From assembly GCA_002245135.1 (NCBI GenBank), contig NGBS01000292.1, positions 62,001 through 126,000 of the forward strand: a DNA stretch of 64,000 nucleotides. The letters are read 5' to 3'. Position 1 is the stretch's first letter. Each line of letters opens with the position of its first letter. Below, piece by piece: positions 1 through 11,723 of this stretch. A program made the translations under genes and the position numbers. This DNA comes from Proteromonas lacertae (taxonomy: Eukaryota > Sar > Bigyra > Opalinata > Proteromonadidae). A model generated the notes under the pieces. That model did not search any database. It was not told the origin of the DNA and saw only the letters and a list, made by a program, of their open reading frames with translations.

Positions 1-1157
1 TTAGTAGAAAAAGGAGATGGAAATTGTCTATTTCGTTCAATAAGCCATCAAATCTATGGAACTCCAGAAAATCATTTGATTGTTAGAAGAAAGTATTTAT
101 TATTTTATTTTTAATCTTTTTAGATGTTTAGAATATATGGTACAACGTAGAGCGTGGTATTCTTTGTTTATAGCACAAGATTTTGATGAATATATAACTG
201 AAAAAGCAAAAGATGGTACTTGGGGTGATGATCCAGAAATTCAAGCCTGTTGCGAGCTTTACAATCGACCAGCCGAAATTTGGGCATATAACCAAGAAGT
301 AGGTGCGAAACAATTAAAGACCTTTCATAGTCCAACTACTACTACAAGTACATCATCTCAATATCCAATCAGATTGAGTTATTATGGTGGTGGACATTAT
401 AATTCAATATCTAGTAGAGGTTATGAAAGATATTTTATTACTTCTCCACCTGGTCAATATGAAGATAATGTATTATCAATAACTGCAACATCACCAGAGA
501 TAGTTAATTTATCAACAACAACAACAACAACAACATCATTATTATTACCTGATATAGATCATCAATCAGTAGATTCATTATTACAACAGAATCTAGAATT
601 TTCAAAGAAAATATTGGAAGATTCTCTCTCTTATGATGTATATTATTATTATTATATTTGATTATATATAGAATGAAGTGCCTCCACCAATATCATCTGT
701 TGATAGAATGGCTGATTCTTTAGATGATACTCCTTCCATTTTCAATCATGAAAACTCTCCTCATTCTATTTTTATGAATAATAGTAATAATAATAATGAA
801 ATTGAACAAGAACCTCCTCCTCCTCCATATCCTTCGCAGCAACATGAAGAGAAAGAAGAAATGGAATATGATCAAGATGAAATAATGACGAAAGTAATAA
901 ATGAATCTTTAGCTGAAACGAATAATAACGATATAGAGAATCAACTTTTATCCAAAGCGATGGAAGAATCCATGACAGATATTGTATATGTTATTATCAA
1001 TATTATTATGAAATAGAATCGAATAAATAATAATAGTGTTGAAATGTGGATTTGTAACAGTTGTACTTATCGTAATAGTGGTTTAAGTGAATATTGTGAA
1101 ATGTGTGGAGAACCTTCTGATGAAACAAAAGCAATTCAATTATCTTTGATGAAATAA
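1..1157 (+). CDS. OTU deubiquitinase (OTUD5-like), 3' part, with UIM-like helices and C-terminal RanBP2 zinc finger
   Basis: The left end is cut by the window. The OTU cysteine protease domain is entered at its catalytic loop GDGNCLFRS (Asp at codon 6, Cys at codon 9). The catalytic His lies in HYNSISS near 395. The segment after the loop (CLEYM, IAQDFDEYI, YNRPAEIW) follows the OTUD5 subgroup order, so the expected reaction is hydrolysis of ubiquitin chains. Four exons are visible: 1-92, 124-637, 672-983 and 1017-1157, with introns of 31, 34 and 33 nt (GT...TAG). Downstream come Ser/Thr-rich linkers, UIM-like helices (LLSKAMEESM) and a final RanBP2/NZF finger WICNSCTYRN...YCEMCGEP, which in other proteins binds ubiquitin. 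The family and catalytic residues are clear. Substrate and chain preference are not visible. Confidence 0.85.
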
Positions 1158-1201
1158 AAATGATAATTAACAGTTATTTAAATATTTATTGTTTATTTTA
1201 T

Positions 1202-2294
1202 CACTAAACCTGAGTTCGGCGGGGACAGGGACAAAAAGGACATGTCCGGGACATGTCCGGGACAAGAGTATGATAAAGGACAGTAATTTGTCCCTTTTGT
1301 AAACATTTGATATTACCTTTTTGTAATATAAATAAATTATGTGTTTTTTTTGTTTATTAAAACATTTATAAGTAAGAATAAAGATAATTAATAATAACAT
1401 TGATAATCTGGACTACCTTCTTCACTTTGCTCATCATCTTCTTTACTTATTACTTCCACATTAGTAATTTCTCTATTTTCATCTTCATCACCTCCTACAT
1501 TTTGTTCTTATTCTCTCTTATTTCTCTCAACTAATTCATACTTTAATCTCATAATGTTATTAATAGTATCTAAGTTTAATCTATTTCTCCTGTATGAATG
1601 TATTACTCTTTCGATGGAGAAAATTCTCTCAATAAAAGAGCTTGAACATTAAACATGGTATTGTTGATATAATGTCATAGATTTTCTTTAAATTTCTAAA
1701 GTATATCTCATATGTTGTAAAGCATATATCGATTGAAATACTTTCGCGAAAAATGGAAGAAGGTAAATAATATATGATATTAAAAATGCAAGAACTCGAG
1801 TTAATCAAGCATTTTTTCTTTTTTTCTACTTTTTATTTGTATTTAATCCAGGCATATTTTATAGTACAAATTAGTGCAATGATAAGCATGTATCATGTGA
1901 AGTTCTGTTATGTGATGAGTGTTTGTAAATGGGGATATTCTTCATTAAACTATACAGAGTTATCTAAGTGGTATAAGTGGGTTAAATATTATTCATAGAT
2001 ATAGCAAATATGGCTTAAATGGATTTTCAAAAGATATTATTTAGGATATACAAAAATGACTTGAGTATAGTATGTAATACTTAATATTAAGCTTATTTAA
2101 TGCTATTGCAGAATATTTTTATTAAAAAAACAGAAACTTAAACTCAAAAATATAGGACAAAAAAGGACGTGTTAAACTACACGTCCCGGGACAAAGAGGA
2201 CATGTGTAATCAACGAGAAGTTTTCGTGTATGAAAAGGACAAGGGACGGGACAAAACACAAAAGGACGTCCCGTTGCCGAACTCAGCACTAAAC
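1202..2294. mobile_element. hAT-superfamily DNA transposon, decayed, with 8-bp target duplication
   Basis: Direct repeats CACTAAAC at 1202-1209 and 2287-2294 flank an element (1210-2286) ending in perfect 11-bp inverted repeats, CTGAGTTCGGC at 1210-1220 and its complement at 2276-2286. An 8-bp duplication is the hAT hallmark. Both subterminal regions are unusually GC-rich for this window and packed with GGGACA/GGACA motifs in both orientations, as in hAT subterminal transposase-binding repeats. The interior keeps the end of a transposase on the minus strand (1508-1645), but the roughly 1.1-kb length cannot hold a full transposase, so it is a deleted, non-autonomous copy. The perfect target duplication and repeats suggest fairly recent insertion. 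It sits between the deubiquitinase and a pseudokinase fragment and interrupts no recognisable gene. Confidence 0.85.
1508..1645 (-). pseudogene. hAT transposase C-terminal (dimerisation) remnant
   Basis: The minus strand reads a 45-residue open stretch containing FIERIFSIERVIHSYRRNRL followed by an amphipathic helix (DTINNIMRLKYEL) and a stop. This matches the conserved end of hAT transposases, where S...ERVFS is followed by a basic R-x-R/N-R-L segment and a hydrophobic helix used for dimerisation. No upstream catalytic region can be joined to it; the sequence before it is closed by stops. It confirms the superfamily call made from the terminal repeats. Confidence 0.7.
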
Positions 2295-2341
2295 TAAGGA
2301 AAACACAGAACAATATATGTAAGAGGATAATGTTCTTATCA

Positions 2342-3506
2342 TTATTGAATATTATCTAATTTGATTTTCTCAATAAATGAAAATGTATCTAAAAAAATAT
2401 TTTAATTCTGATTTATCTATGTCTTCTTTTAATGTTATTGATAAATCTTCTAAACAATCGAACACTTCTTGGTTTTCTTTAAATAATCTAACAGCTTCAT
2501 CATCAATAATACTGCTAATATTCTTTCATTTGGTTTATTATTATACGACTTTATCAAATCATCTCGAATATTTTGGTAGAAATATATTGGGAAATAAAAA
2601 TATTTTATCATCATTACTATATAATATTTCTTTTCTTTCTTCACATATCATCATATTATTTTCATTATCTCTCACAATTTCTCTCATTTTTATTACCACT
2701 TTTCTCAAATCTTTTAAACTCAATCTATCTTCACTCTTCACTTTTAACACTCTATCTATCATCTCTTTCATTTTATTATCACATTTCACATCTAAACTGT
2801 ATTTACATCTCATAATATTATCCATTGTATTATTTATACTATTATCTTCATTAAATGGTAATTTCTTACAAATTATTTCATATAATATACATCCAATTGA
2901 CCAAATCACAGTTTTACTATTACATTCTAAACCATTCAACACTTCTGGGCTTTTGAAATTTACATCATATATTCTAAATTCTTCTTCTTTTCTTAGTGTA
3001 TTAAGGTTTAAATCACATATCTTTATATTGTTATTCACATCATACACAACATTACTAATCTTCAAATTACCTATCACTACATCAGAATCATTCAATATCA
3101 TCATTATATCACATATTCTACATACAGCTCTTACAATATCAGCATTTGACATACTTTCACTCTTAAACACCTCTTTTAAATCTCGAGTATAATACATTCT
3201 CTCATATATCATCACATTATCTCCGATTATTGATAGTCTGGAGGGAATAGTATAAAATGAACTAAAATCTAACAACAAAGAGTTGTTCTCTGAGAATTTT
3301 AATATTATTTTCTCTTTGACATTACCAATGTCTATGATCTTCATCATTTTTATATCATTTTGTTTTTCTATCACAAAATCTACTTCATTAACACTTTTTT
3401 CAACCCTCTGTTTTATCTATAAATATAAATCAACAAATATACATCAGTTTCAGATGGCAATATTGAGCATATTACATCATCTACAAAAGATTTTAAGGCA
3501 AAACAT
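2342..3506 (-). pseudogene. Pseudokinase-LRR family copy A, internally deleted
   Basis: This is a host-gene copy related to the genes at 13.1-16.6 kb and 34.3-37.7 kb. It keeps the degenerate kinase domain (2559-3374): GNLKISNVVYD replaces the HRDLKxxN loop, CDLN replaces DFG, then SPEVLNG and WSIGCILYEI. The following segment starts as in its relatives (SYNNKPNERILAVLL). Near 2490-2510 it jumps straight to the extreme C-terminal LRR end (RLFKENQEVFDCLEDL, then DTFSFIEKIKLDNI), so all central LRRs, about 2 kb, are missing. The frame changes at the junction and again in a T-run near 2405. The first exon also has a one-base insertion relative to copy C (CTTAAAATC against CTAAAATC). It is most likely a dead copy, although a 271-residue pseudokinase fragment stays open. 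Confidence 0.75.
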
Positions 3507-3636
3507 TTTCAAACCTGTTTGATAATTTTTCAAAATATTTACTCGTTTCAATTTTGTTTTATAAAGTTAATAATGATTCTTATTACAATATCTGATTAAA
3601 ATTCAAAATTATTACATAAATTCAGTAAACTAATAA

Positions 3637-4506
3637 TTAAAAAATTAAACAATTCGAACCTTTCTTATTTCGATATTTTATCATCGCATTTATTGTTTCT
3701 TTTATTTCATAATTACTAGTCTTATAAAGAACTTGTTGAAGATATATTGGAATTTGATAAGATTCTAAATCACTCTCAACATTCACATCAGTACAGAGTA
3801 TTGAAAGTCCTTTTACACAATATAATTGAATCATCACATTTGAATTATCCAAATTGTTAATCAAAGGATATACACCTTTTTCACTTATGAATAATTTATG
3901 AAATTTGATTGAAACGGTTAAAAGATTATTCATTAAAAGTAATAAACACATTTTTACTTCATCTTCTTTTGTTCGATTAAATATGGAAATCAGTTTATTG
4001 AATCCATTGAATTGAATTGCCAAATCACTCGAAAACACATTATCTATTATATATAAAATAAAATAAAAAAAGATAAGAAAACACATACTATAGGTTATAT
4101 TCATTAGACTTGATAGTAGAATAATCACTAGATTTTTGTTATTATAATTTGACATTAAAACATCTAATATTGTGGGTATAAAATTGAGATTACATAGTTT
4201 ATTCTGATATACTTCACCACTTCCTGCTATATTTCGCTATTATAGCTACAACATAATATAATATAATATCAGATCTCATTGTATTCATTAATTTATATAA
4301 TAGTGGAAGCAAACCAAAACTGATTAACTCTTCTTGAATATTTATATCTTCTATTATTATTACAATATAAATAAACAATACCTGAAGTAATATTTGTCAG
4401 AACAATTAGTATATAATAAATAAAATCATTATTACCATTCGATAAAAGAGTGAATAATAAATGAGTGGCATTGTTCTCTGAGAAGTATTTATGTGATTCT
4501 AAATTA

Positions 4507-4563
<57 letters not shown>

Positions 4564-6790
4564 CCATATGTAATATTTGCTAAACATGAAATAACATATT
4601 TCTGTAATTGAATATTATCAATATACATATTCTTAATAAGAATAGTAACACCTTCAACTTCACAGAGATGTTTACGACTTGGTTCATCTATATAATATAT
4701 AAATAAAATACACAAATACAGTGTAGTACATTAATCAGTGTTTCACATGACTTTATCTTTCTATCAATATTTGGGTTATTTAAACTGATTAATAGCGTTT
4801 CAATTCCTCCATTATCAAAGATTAAAGTGCAAATATTCTCGTCTAATAATAATAATTATAATAACAATAATAATATATACTATAAGATAATATAGACATA
4901 ATATTTAAGGAATATTTACATATTGATTCATTATAAGAAACTGATAAACCAATTAATAATGAGATATATTTCTTATCATTGAATAATTCTATAGTTTCTT
5001 TTACTATTACATAATAATAATAATAATAATATATATATATATATATATACAGGATAACATATTGATTAAGGCAGATAGTATATTAGTTTGAATATCTTCA
5101 CTATCACATGATAAAAACTGTAATAAGATTTGAATTCCTCCACTAATGTAGAATAGAAACTTATTATTCTCATTTTCTAATCAAAAAGACAAAAACTATA
5201 TATATATACGATAACATAGGTTTTTGAAGATAATTGGTATATTTGTAATTACAGCAATGTTGTTGATAGTAGTCAAAAGTGATAATAACAATTCAAATAT
5301 ATTGTTATTGATCATAATATCATTATTTTCTTTATAATATGACAGTTTACATATCATTTGTATAGCAAAATATTGGATTTTATTGTTATCATTGTTTAAG
5401 TATAACAATATTTGTGTAACATGTTGAGAATTGATTCTAACTAATATGTTTTCGTCTATTTAATAAAATATAAAGACATTAATATAATACTGTTTGATAA
5501 GATATTCAGTAGATTCATTAGGAACAATGTTAATTCATTATTTGACTTATTGTCTGTTAATATTTCAGATATTTTGATTAATAATCCATCTATTATTATA
5601 TCCGTTTCGTCTTTATTTCCTTCCCTAAATGATTTTTCTATTATTTCATTCAATTTCTCACCTAATCGCATACTTTCGATATACTCAGTAAAATCTTTAA
5701 ACAATATAATTAAACAATATATACTTTCTTTACCATACACACTCACTATCATTTCAAAGGATCTAATACATTCGTTTATATCTTTATACATCTGAAGGAA
5801 TGATATTAATAATATATTGTCTTGAGTTAGACCTTCTAAATTAATTACTAAAAGGAATAACAATAAAGTATACATTGATATTGTCTAGTGTGTTTATTAT
5901 AACTTTTATTTTCAATTATATCTTTAATATATAACGACAGTTGAGAAATTTCTGGAGTTTCTTCTTCTTCTTCTTTTTGATTGGATATTTCAAATCCTTC
6001 ATCTATACATAATTTATAATATATATATATATATATATATAATTATTATACAGTTATTTGGTATATTTGACCATTGTATTTCCTGTAACAACTTCTTACA
6101 ATTCACTACAATCGCTTCTCTATCATTTGTTGTATCAAAACTTATTATATAATTGATATATGATTTTAAACCTTCATAAATATAAGTTTCAGTAGGGATT
6201 ATCAGATTTTCATATGTAAGGATGTGATGAAGTAAATTATAATCTACTATACCACTGTTTACTATATATATAACATTATTATTATATTTTTATTATTATA
6301 CATTTTGAGAAGACTACTTCAGCATGGTTGTGAATATTTTCGAGGATTGAATCATGAAATGGAGAGAGATATGATTGTTCTATTTGTGGATATAGTTTGA
6401 TACACATTACTATATCATTTATATTATATTTTATAAATCTAATTCATAAAATAATATTCAAATCTGTTATACTCATAACATTTTTGTTGCAGTGACAATA
6501 TTTGATATGTATTTGAGTAACTAAGCATAGAAACAATGTCATCAGATGATAAATTAAGCTTAAAGATATACAATAGAGAATACTATGCCAATGTGAAGAA
6601 AATCCAATATTCTGACAAATATAGATGGATCTACATCATTTATTTCAATAAAACTATCATTATTTTCTTTGATTAAATTATAAAACCAAGGTGAAGATGA
6701 TATTAATGTGCATTTGGAAACTTTAATGTCTACACTATTTATTCGCAATGTAATGTCGCCAAATTCTCTATAAGTTGGGAGAATATCCAT
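3637..6790 (-). CDS. BTB-BACK-armadillo repeat protein
   Basis: The start at 6790 gives a BTB/POZ domain (FGDITLRINSVDIKVSKCTL, SSSPWFYNLI, ILDFLHIG). Spliced exons then carry a BACK-like helical region (YSNTYQILSLQQKCYE, KLYPQIEQSYLSPFHD). From about 5.9 kb to the stop at 3637 there is a series of helical armadillo repeats (CLANITYG, IVLTNITSG, QIMCKLSYY, YCVKGLSILCTD). This is the order of BTB-ARM proteins such as plant ARIA/ABAP1, usually CUL3 adaptors or protein-protein scaffolds; no substrate can be inferred. It has more than ten exons with 25-60-nt introns, one holding a 55-bp TA tract (4509-4563). Its ATG lies about 60 bp from the downstream end of the Nudix gene on the same strand. 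Confidence 0.75.
4509..4563. repeat. (TA)n microsatellite inside an intron
   Basis: About 27 uninterrupted TA units fill an intron of the BTB-armadillo gene directly after its GTAT 5' splice site (read on the minus strand). It is the longest of many TA tracts in introns of this window. Confidence 0.9.
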
Positions 6791-6851
6791 CTACTTCAGC
6801 AGAAAAACACCAAAGTAAGAACAAACCAAAGCTTGAATGATTAATGATATT

Positions 6852-7543
6852 TTAGTCATTCTATAGTGATAATAAAAAAACCCAACAACAACAGTATAAT
6901 CAAATTTAGTAAATACTCTATATGCATTTACCAATATTTGATCACAATTATTAACATTGTACTGTGGTACTTGTTTTATAAACGGAATTTCTAATTTATT
7001 ATTCTCATAAGCAAAATATCCTTCAAAACATTGTTTCTATAATAGTTATTATTATATTATAATAATACTCGAAGGAAGTATGGCATCCAGTGTTCGTCGT
7101 CTGGCCACATTTTTTCATAAGGAAGTTTATTTACATCAAACCATTTTGATTTCATTTCATTACTTTCAATTAATTCTCCACTAAAATGATCAGCTCTAAA
7201 TACATGAATCTCTTCATATTTCTTTGGATTAACACCTTTTTGATATTCTAACAACAGTATTCCATACGGTGTTATATTTTTTGTAATAAGTCCAGTTTCT
7301 TCTTTCATTTCTCTCTTCATAATAAATAATTAAAATATACAATTGCTGCAGTTTCAAATGTTTCTCCCTTTTCAACTTTACCTCCTATTCCATTGTATTT
7401 GCCTTTGCCAAAACCATCCTTTTTATATCCTAGTAGTACTTTTGATCCAGTTTTATTAAATAGATATAGCAATGTTGATTTCTATAAATTGTAAATCACA
7501 ACAAATATACTCTACGAGAAAAATAAATCTTAGCAAACTCCAT
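6852..7543 (-). CDS. MTH1-type Nudix hydrolase (8-oxo-dGTP diphosphatase)
   Basis: Four exons from ATG at 7541-7543. The Nudix box is complete across a splice junction: [14 protein letters not shown] joins REMKEETGL (about residues 44-66), satisfying G-x5-E-x7-REUxEExGU, the Mg-binding catalytic helix. Before it, [12 protein letters not shown] matches the MTH1/NUDT1 nucleotide pocket. After it, [24 protein letters not shown] and KMWPDDEHW match the purine-binding MWPDD signature of MTH1. The expected role is removal of oxidised purine nucleotides from the dNTP pool. After the MWPDD exon, a 30-nt intron leads to [10 protein letters not shown], equivalent to MTH1's GYFKF. The last exon is chosen as NAYRND-stop through a 56-nt intron; without it the frame runs on into the start of the next gene. 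Confidence 0.85.
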
Positions 7544-7753
7544 TAATGAGAAAAATGTCAATTTTAATATTTATTTTGAACAAACAAGTTTGTTTATTAA
7601 TCATTCATTTTTTCTTCATTAACATTTCAATAATAATTTCAGACTTATCCCAAAACAAAAATATTAATTCTAAGAACACGAAATTAAAAGAAATTCAGGC
7701 TAAGTACATTATGTCTAATATGAAACTGTATAAATAATGTATAGTTTGTTAAT

Positions 7754-8478
7754 TTATTTGATAAATACATCCAAATCAGCGTTATGTTCGACTAATTCAT
7801 CTAATTTACATGTGATATATGTGATTTGTTTTTGTAATTGGGATGAAGTTGGTCTTTCCATAAGTTTGATTGATTTCTTTATCATGTTGCGTTCGTTTGT
7901 TAATTTAAGTAAAGCATACCTTTCACCAAAAGAATCTCCAAAAGATAGTATATTAATCGGATAATTATTTTGGTTTTGTCCTTGTGTGCAAGAAATATAC
8001 CTGATTTCGTTTGAGAATGCACTCCACTTCCAAAACAATGGATTTTGAGGGAAGAGTGGTTCGTAAAGGGATCGAGCAGATATTATTCGAATGCCTTGGA
8101 GGTAGGGTACAACTCTGGGTAAAAATACTTTGGCACTATACTCAACCCAGCCATTCTCTGAATTTGTGATGATCACGACTGTGCCGAGTGATTTTGCCTT
8201 TGTTAATAACTCAATTACAGCGGTTTCTAAAAGGGTTAGTTGGTCTTGTAGTTCCTGTGAAATAACAGCATTTTCTTCTGACATTCCTTGTAAAACAAGA
8301 TAGGTTGAACAACAGAGAGTATCATCCCAGTCAAATATAAGAACTAAATATCAAAAATTCACTCTATACCTGATTGAGAGAAGGTTGATTTTTGATACTG
8401 TTGAACAGGGTCTGTTATTACAGTAACTGGTGAATGAGGTAATTCTAAAGGGATTTCACTACTTACAACAGCTGTCAT
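7754..8478 (-). CDS. HAD-like hydrolase with DWDDT motif
   Basis: Two exons: 8373-8478 (MTAVVSSEIP...) and 7754-8347, joined by a 26-nt intron. Exon 2 opens with VLIFDWDDTLCCSTYL, the HAD motif I (DxDxT/S) with both catalytic aspartates. VVIITNSENGWVEYSAKVFL supplies motif II (Thr/Ser after a hydrophobic strand), and NILSFGDSFGERYAL resembles motif IV. The segment IISARSLYEPLFPQNPLFWK is typical of a family of HAD-like proteins I associate with plants, algae and protists and whose substrate is unknown to me. The roughly 230-residue length suits a single-domain protein without signal peptide or membrane segment. Phosphatase activity is inferred from the motifs only. Confidence 0.7.
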
Positions 8479-9051
8479 TGTGTAATAATATCTATAAAAA
8501 CACTAAGAAAGTCTAGAAAAAACTGACCCTATTTTTTGAAAAATCTAAAATACGAATAGACATATAGGCTTTCTTCTTTAGTTTTCGATTATTAAGTCTT
8601 AGTGCAATTTTTTTAAAGTCTGTTACACGAATAAACAATCTTTAGAGCATAGCAATTTGGATATGTTTGTTTGATTCATAATTGTTTTGAGATAAATAAG
8701 TAATGCACGATGATAAGTAATGAAGTATGTGCTTTGAATTGTTAGATACACTTTATTTTTATGCTTTTGAACTTTGAATAAGCTTTTTTAAAAAAAAGCA
8801 TGCTCATAATACTGCATTTAGAAGATTATAAGCGAAATCATAATAAAGTAAATACTTTTTCTATTAATGTATAACCATTTTACTGAGCAGTTTTTTTCCC
8901 CCATACTTTATTTATACACTTAAAAGAAGATACTTAACGAATTACATAAATAGAAATTCTTACAAAGACTTTTATAGAGAAATAACATCATACATTCAAC
9001 AATATTTAAAAAACAAATAATATTAATAGCAATAATTAAACATTCTTTTAA
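8479..9051. other. Intergenic, no feature recognised
   Basis: These 573 bases between the HAD gene start and the VPS53 stop are AT-rich. I see no open reading frame of note, no repeat and no RNA-like fold. The left part must hold the HAD gene's promoter. Confidence 0.6.
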
Positions 9052-11680
9052 TTAGAATGTAAATAACTTACTAAACTTATTTCCGCTTTCCTCCACTTTC
9101 AATCCACTTTGTTTTATCATTTCTAATCTTTCTCTATTCCCCAATCCTCTTATTATCAATATTTTATTCAATTCATCTCCACTTCCATCACTCAACATAA
9201 TTAAGAAGTTTTCACACACTCTATCAATAGGAACACCTAATAATTTTATATATATTTCACTTCTTGTTAATAATTTATTCACTAATCTTGTATAAATAGA
9301 GGGAATAGTAAGATCATCATCTTTCTCTTCTTCTCGAAGATTCATCAGCGGTAACTTCGATAGAATATTCTTTATTTCAGTAAAATCAATTAATAACTGT
9401 TCACTTCCCTTCTCGCTTATTTTTTTGAATTTAAAGATACTGTTATTATATCGAGGAATAAATTCATTTAAAAATTTATCACAAAATGAACGGAAATAAG
9501 TATTACTCAAATTCAATCGAATTGATGGAATTCTATCGTTTAAAACACTTCTCATATCTTCAACATAATCACTCACTTCTTCTTTACTGTCATTTGAACT
9601 ATTCCAATTCTTACTGACCATTTTATCAAAACTGTTTTCTAAATCATAAACTACACTCTTTACTAATATCGTTATACAACTTGAACATAATTCATAATAT
9701 TTCTCGTTTATTGAATCTTCTAGTTTTATTTCATCTTGATACTTTTCATTGATGGATCGAACTATTAGTTTATCAATAGATGGTGAAATATCAGCTACAG
9801 CTTCACCTGTGTTTAAGATATTACATATAAATGTATAATCCTCTTTGTTTTTCATTACATAATAATCACCACCATTTACAATGAAGAATTAAAGAAATAC
9901 AAATACTTCAAAAAAATAAAAATAAAAAATATATAATAAAAAAATGATATAATTGGAAGAGGTTTTTGGTTGAGGCAATCTCTTATTCAAAGTTTCACAA
10001 TAATTCATCAAACATAATACAATTCTTTGATAAATTTCATAAAATATTTTTCCAGTATTCAACGTACTACATTCTTGTATAACAGCTCTTACTGTCTTTA
10101 ATATATTTTGAAAACTACTTAATACATATAATCCACCATTATTCATCAATCCTTTATCATCTAAACTACTATCAACTATATTATTCAATATATTCTCTTT
10201 TAACATTATATAATCATTCATATAATCTTCAAATACATTTGTTATCATTCCTTCAGGTGATTGCAATTTGTCTATATCTTCTTCTTCTTCTTCTTCTTCA
10301 TTTTCTTTATCATTTTCTTTATTCTTTTGTTTATTCTTTGCTTTTAACTTTCTTCTAATTCTATCACTTGCATTACCAACATCATCATCATCATCATCAA
10401 ATTCATTATCATTTTCATCATCAAATAAACTCATCGCCTTTCTTTCAAACACTATACTTTGCTTTAAAGCTGTAATCATCTCTCCTATATCTATATGTTG
10501 TTCAACTTTCATTATTTCACCATTATCTTTAAACTCTTCTCTTGGTTTTAACATCATTTCGTAATGCTTACGAGTTATTAATAAAAACTGAATACAAAGT
10601 CTAGCCTTCATTTTCCAGTGAGTTGGAAATATTGCCTCATATATATTTCCATATTTCTTTAATACTTTTTTGAAGAATGTAAATCGACGAATAACATTTT
10701 TAAAGTTTGATTCTTGTTTGCTAACTGCTGGATAAAACATTTGTCCATAGGCTTGAAGTTGATTGTTAGAGAATTTATTGATTAATTCCATTTTTATGGA
10801 TTTATCTAGATGATCTAATACTAAACAAGCATATTTCAATTTCATTTTTAAATTTTCTATTTCTTCATATTCTGGATCATCTACATCAATAAAATCTTTG
10901 TTAATTGATTCTATTTCACTAAAATCAGCTAATATGATTATTCCAAATTTATTTTTTATATCTCTTACTCGATCTTCAATATCTTTAATCTTTTTTACAC
11001 TTTCATATTCTTTAAATACTTTTGATATTTCATTTACTGCACTTATTACAGTTGATGCTTTTTCATAATCTCTATTAATACAATATGATTCTAACTCATC
11101 TAATGATTTCACTAACATTTGCAAACGTTCTAAAGCAGCTGTACTAGAACTTAAGTGTTTCTTTGCTATATCTAATTTCTTTATATCCCTATTAATATAA
11201 TAAACATAAAAAATATGATATACTTGCAAATATCTTCCACCATTACTTCACTTTGATTCGCTTTATCGTGAATTTCATTAATTTTATCACATAGAGTCTC
11301 TATAGCTCCTTTTGCTCTTTCTAATTCTTCTTCTGCTTCTTTTCCAGCTGTTGATTGTTGTTTCACCTATGAGTTTTTAAATGAAAAATATCAAAATCTA
11401 TACAGCTTCATTAATATCTCTATCTAGCTTTATTATTGCTTCATCCAGGTTTTCTCTATATGATTTCAGTTTATTTAATGAGTTTTCATCAGGAAACTAT
11501 ATTTTACGTGTAAATAAAATACTTTATTATTGATATATTCGATTGGATCAAAATCTGGAGCATCTAGTGGATCATTGCTTGAAATCACCTATTCATTCTA
11601 TATTTCTATTAGTATACAGATGATATAGCATTTTCAACCTCAGGAGAGAATACTATTAACTTAGGTTCTTCTTTATTCAT
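9052..11680 (-). CDS. VPS53: VPS53, GARP/EARP tethering complex subunit
   Basis: The start MNKEEPKLIVFSPEVENAIS at 11680 leads through short exons (DPLDAPDFDPIEYI, FPDENSLNKLKSYRENLDEA) into the diagnostic VPS53 N-terminal coiled coil: INEIHDKANQSEVMVEDIC, KLDIAKKHLSSSTAALERLQ, LVKSLDELESY, then IILADFSEIE. Further on, GMITNVFEDYMNDYI and YCETLNKRLP are also family motifs. VPS53 tethers endosome-derived vesicles at the trans-Golgi (GARP, with VPS51/52/54) or recycling endosomes (EARP). A lineage-specific acidic/Lys-rich insertion (DDDDDVGN, KAKNKQKNKEN, EEEEEEED) lies around 10268-10420. The splice between the exon ending near 9950 and the last exon (9052-9855) is unclear: no ideal donor is seen in the AT-rich stretch 9870-9955. 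Confidence 0.85.
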
Positions 11681-11723
11681 GAAAAAGATCTTTCAAGAAT
11701 CGAGCCTAAAGCTTGAATTGTGA

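Noticed and set aside
1774-1998. Plus-strand frame inside the hAT element
   Set aside because: It does not resemble a transposase, and the only recognisable transposase piece is on the opposite strand.
2377-3192. Long plus-strand reading frame over copy A
   Set aside because: It is antisense to the pseudokinase domain and its low-complexity Ser/Leu/Ile content mirrors AT-rich codons; the minus strand has clear homology. The same applies to 15479-16087.
7546-7737. Small plus-strand frame between the Nudix and HAD genes
   Set aside because: No homology, hydrophobic AT-driven composition, and it lies in the Nudix promoter side; too little support.
10268-10564. Plus-strand Ser-rich frame
   Set aside because: It is the antisense of the acidic insertion in VPS53.
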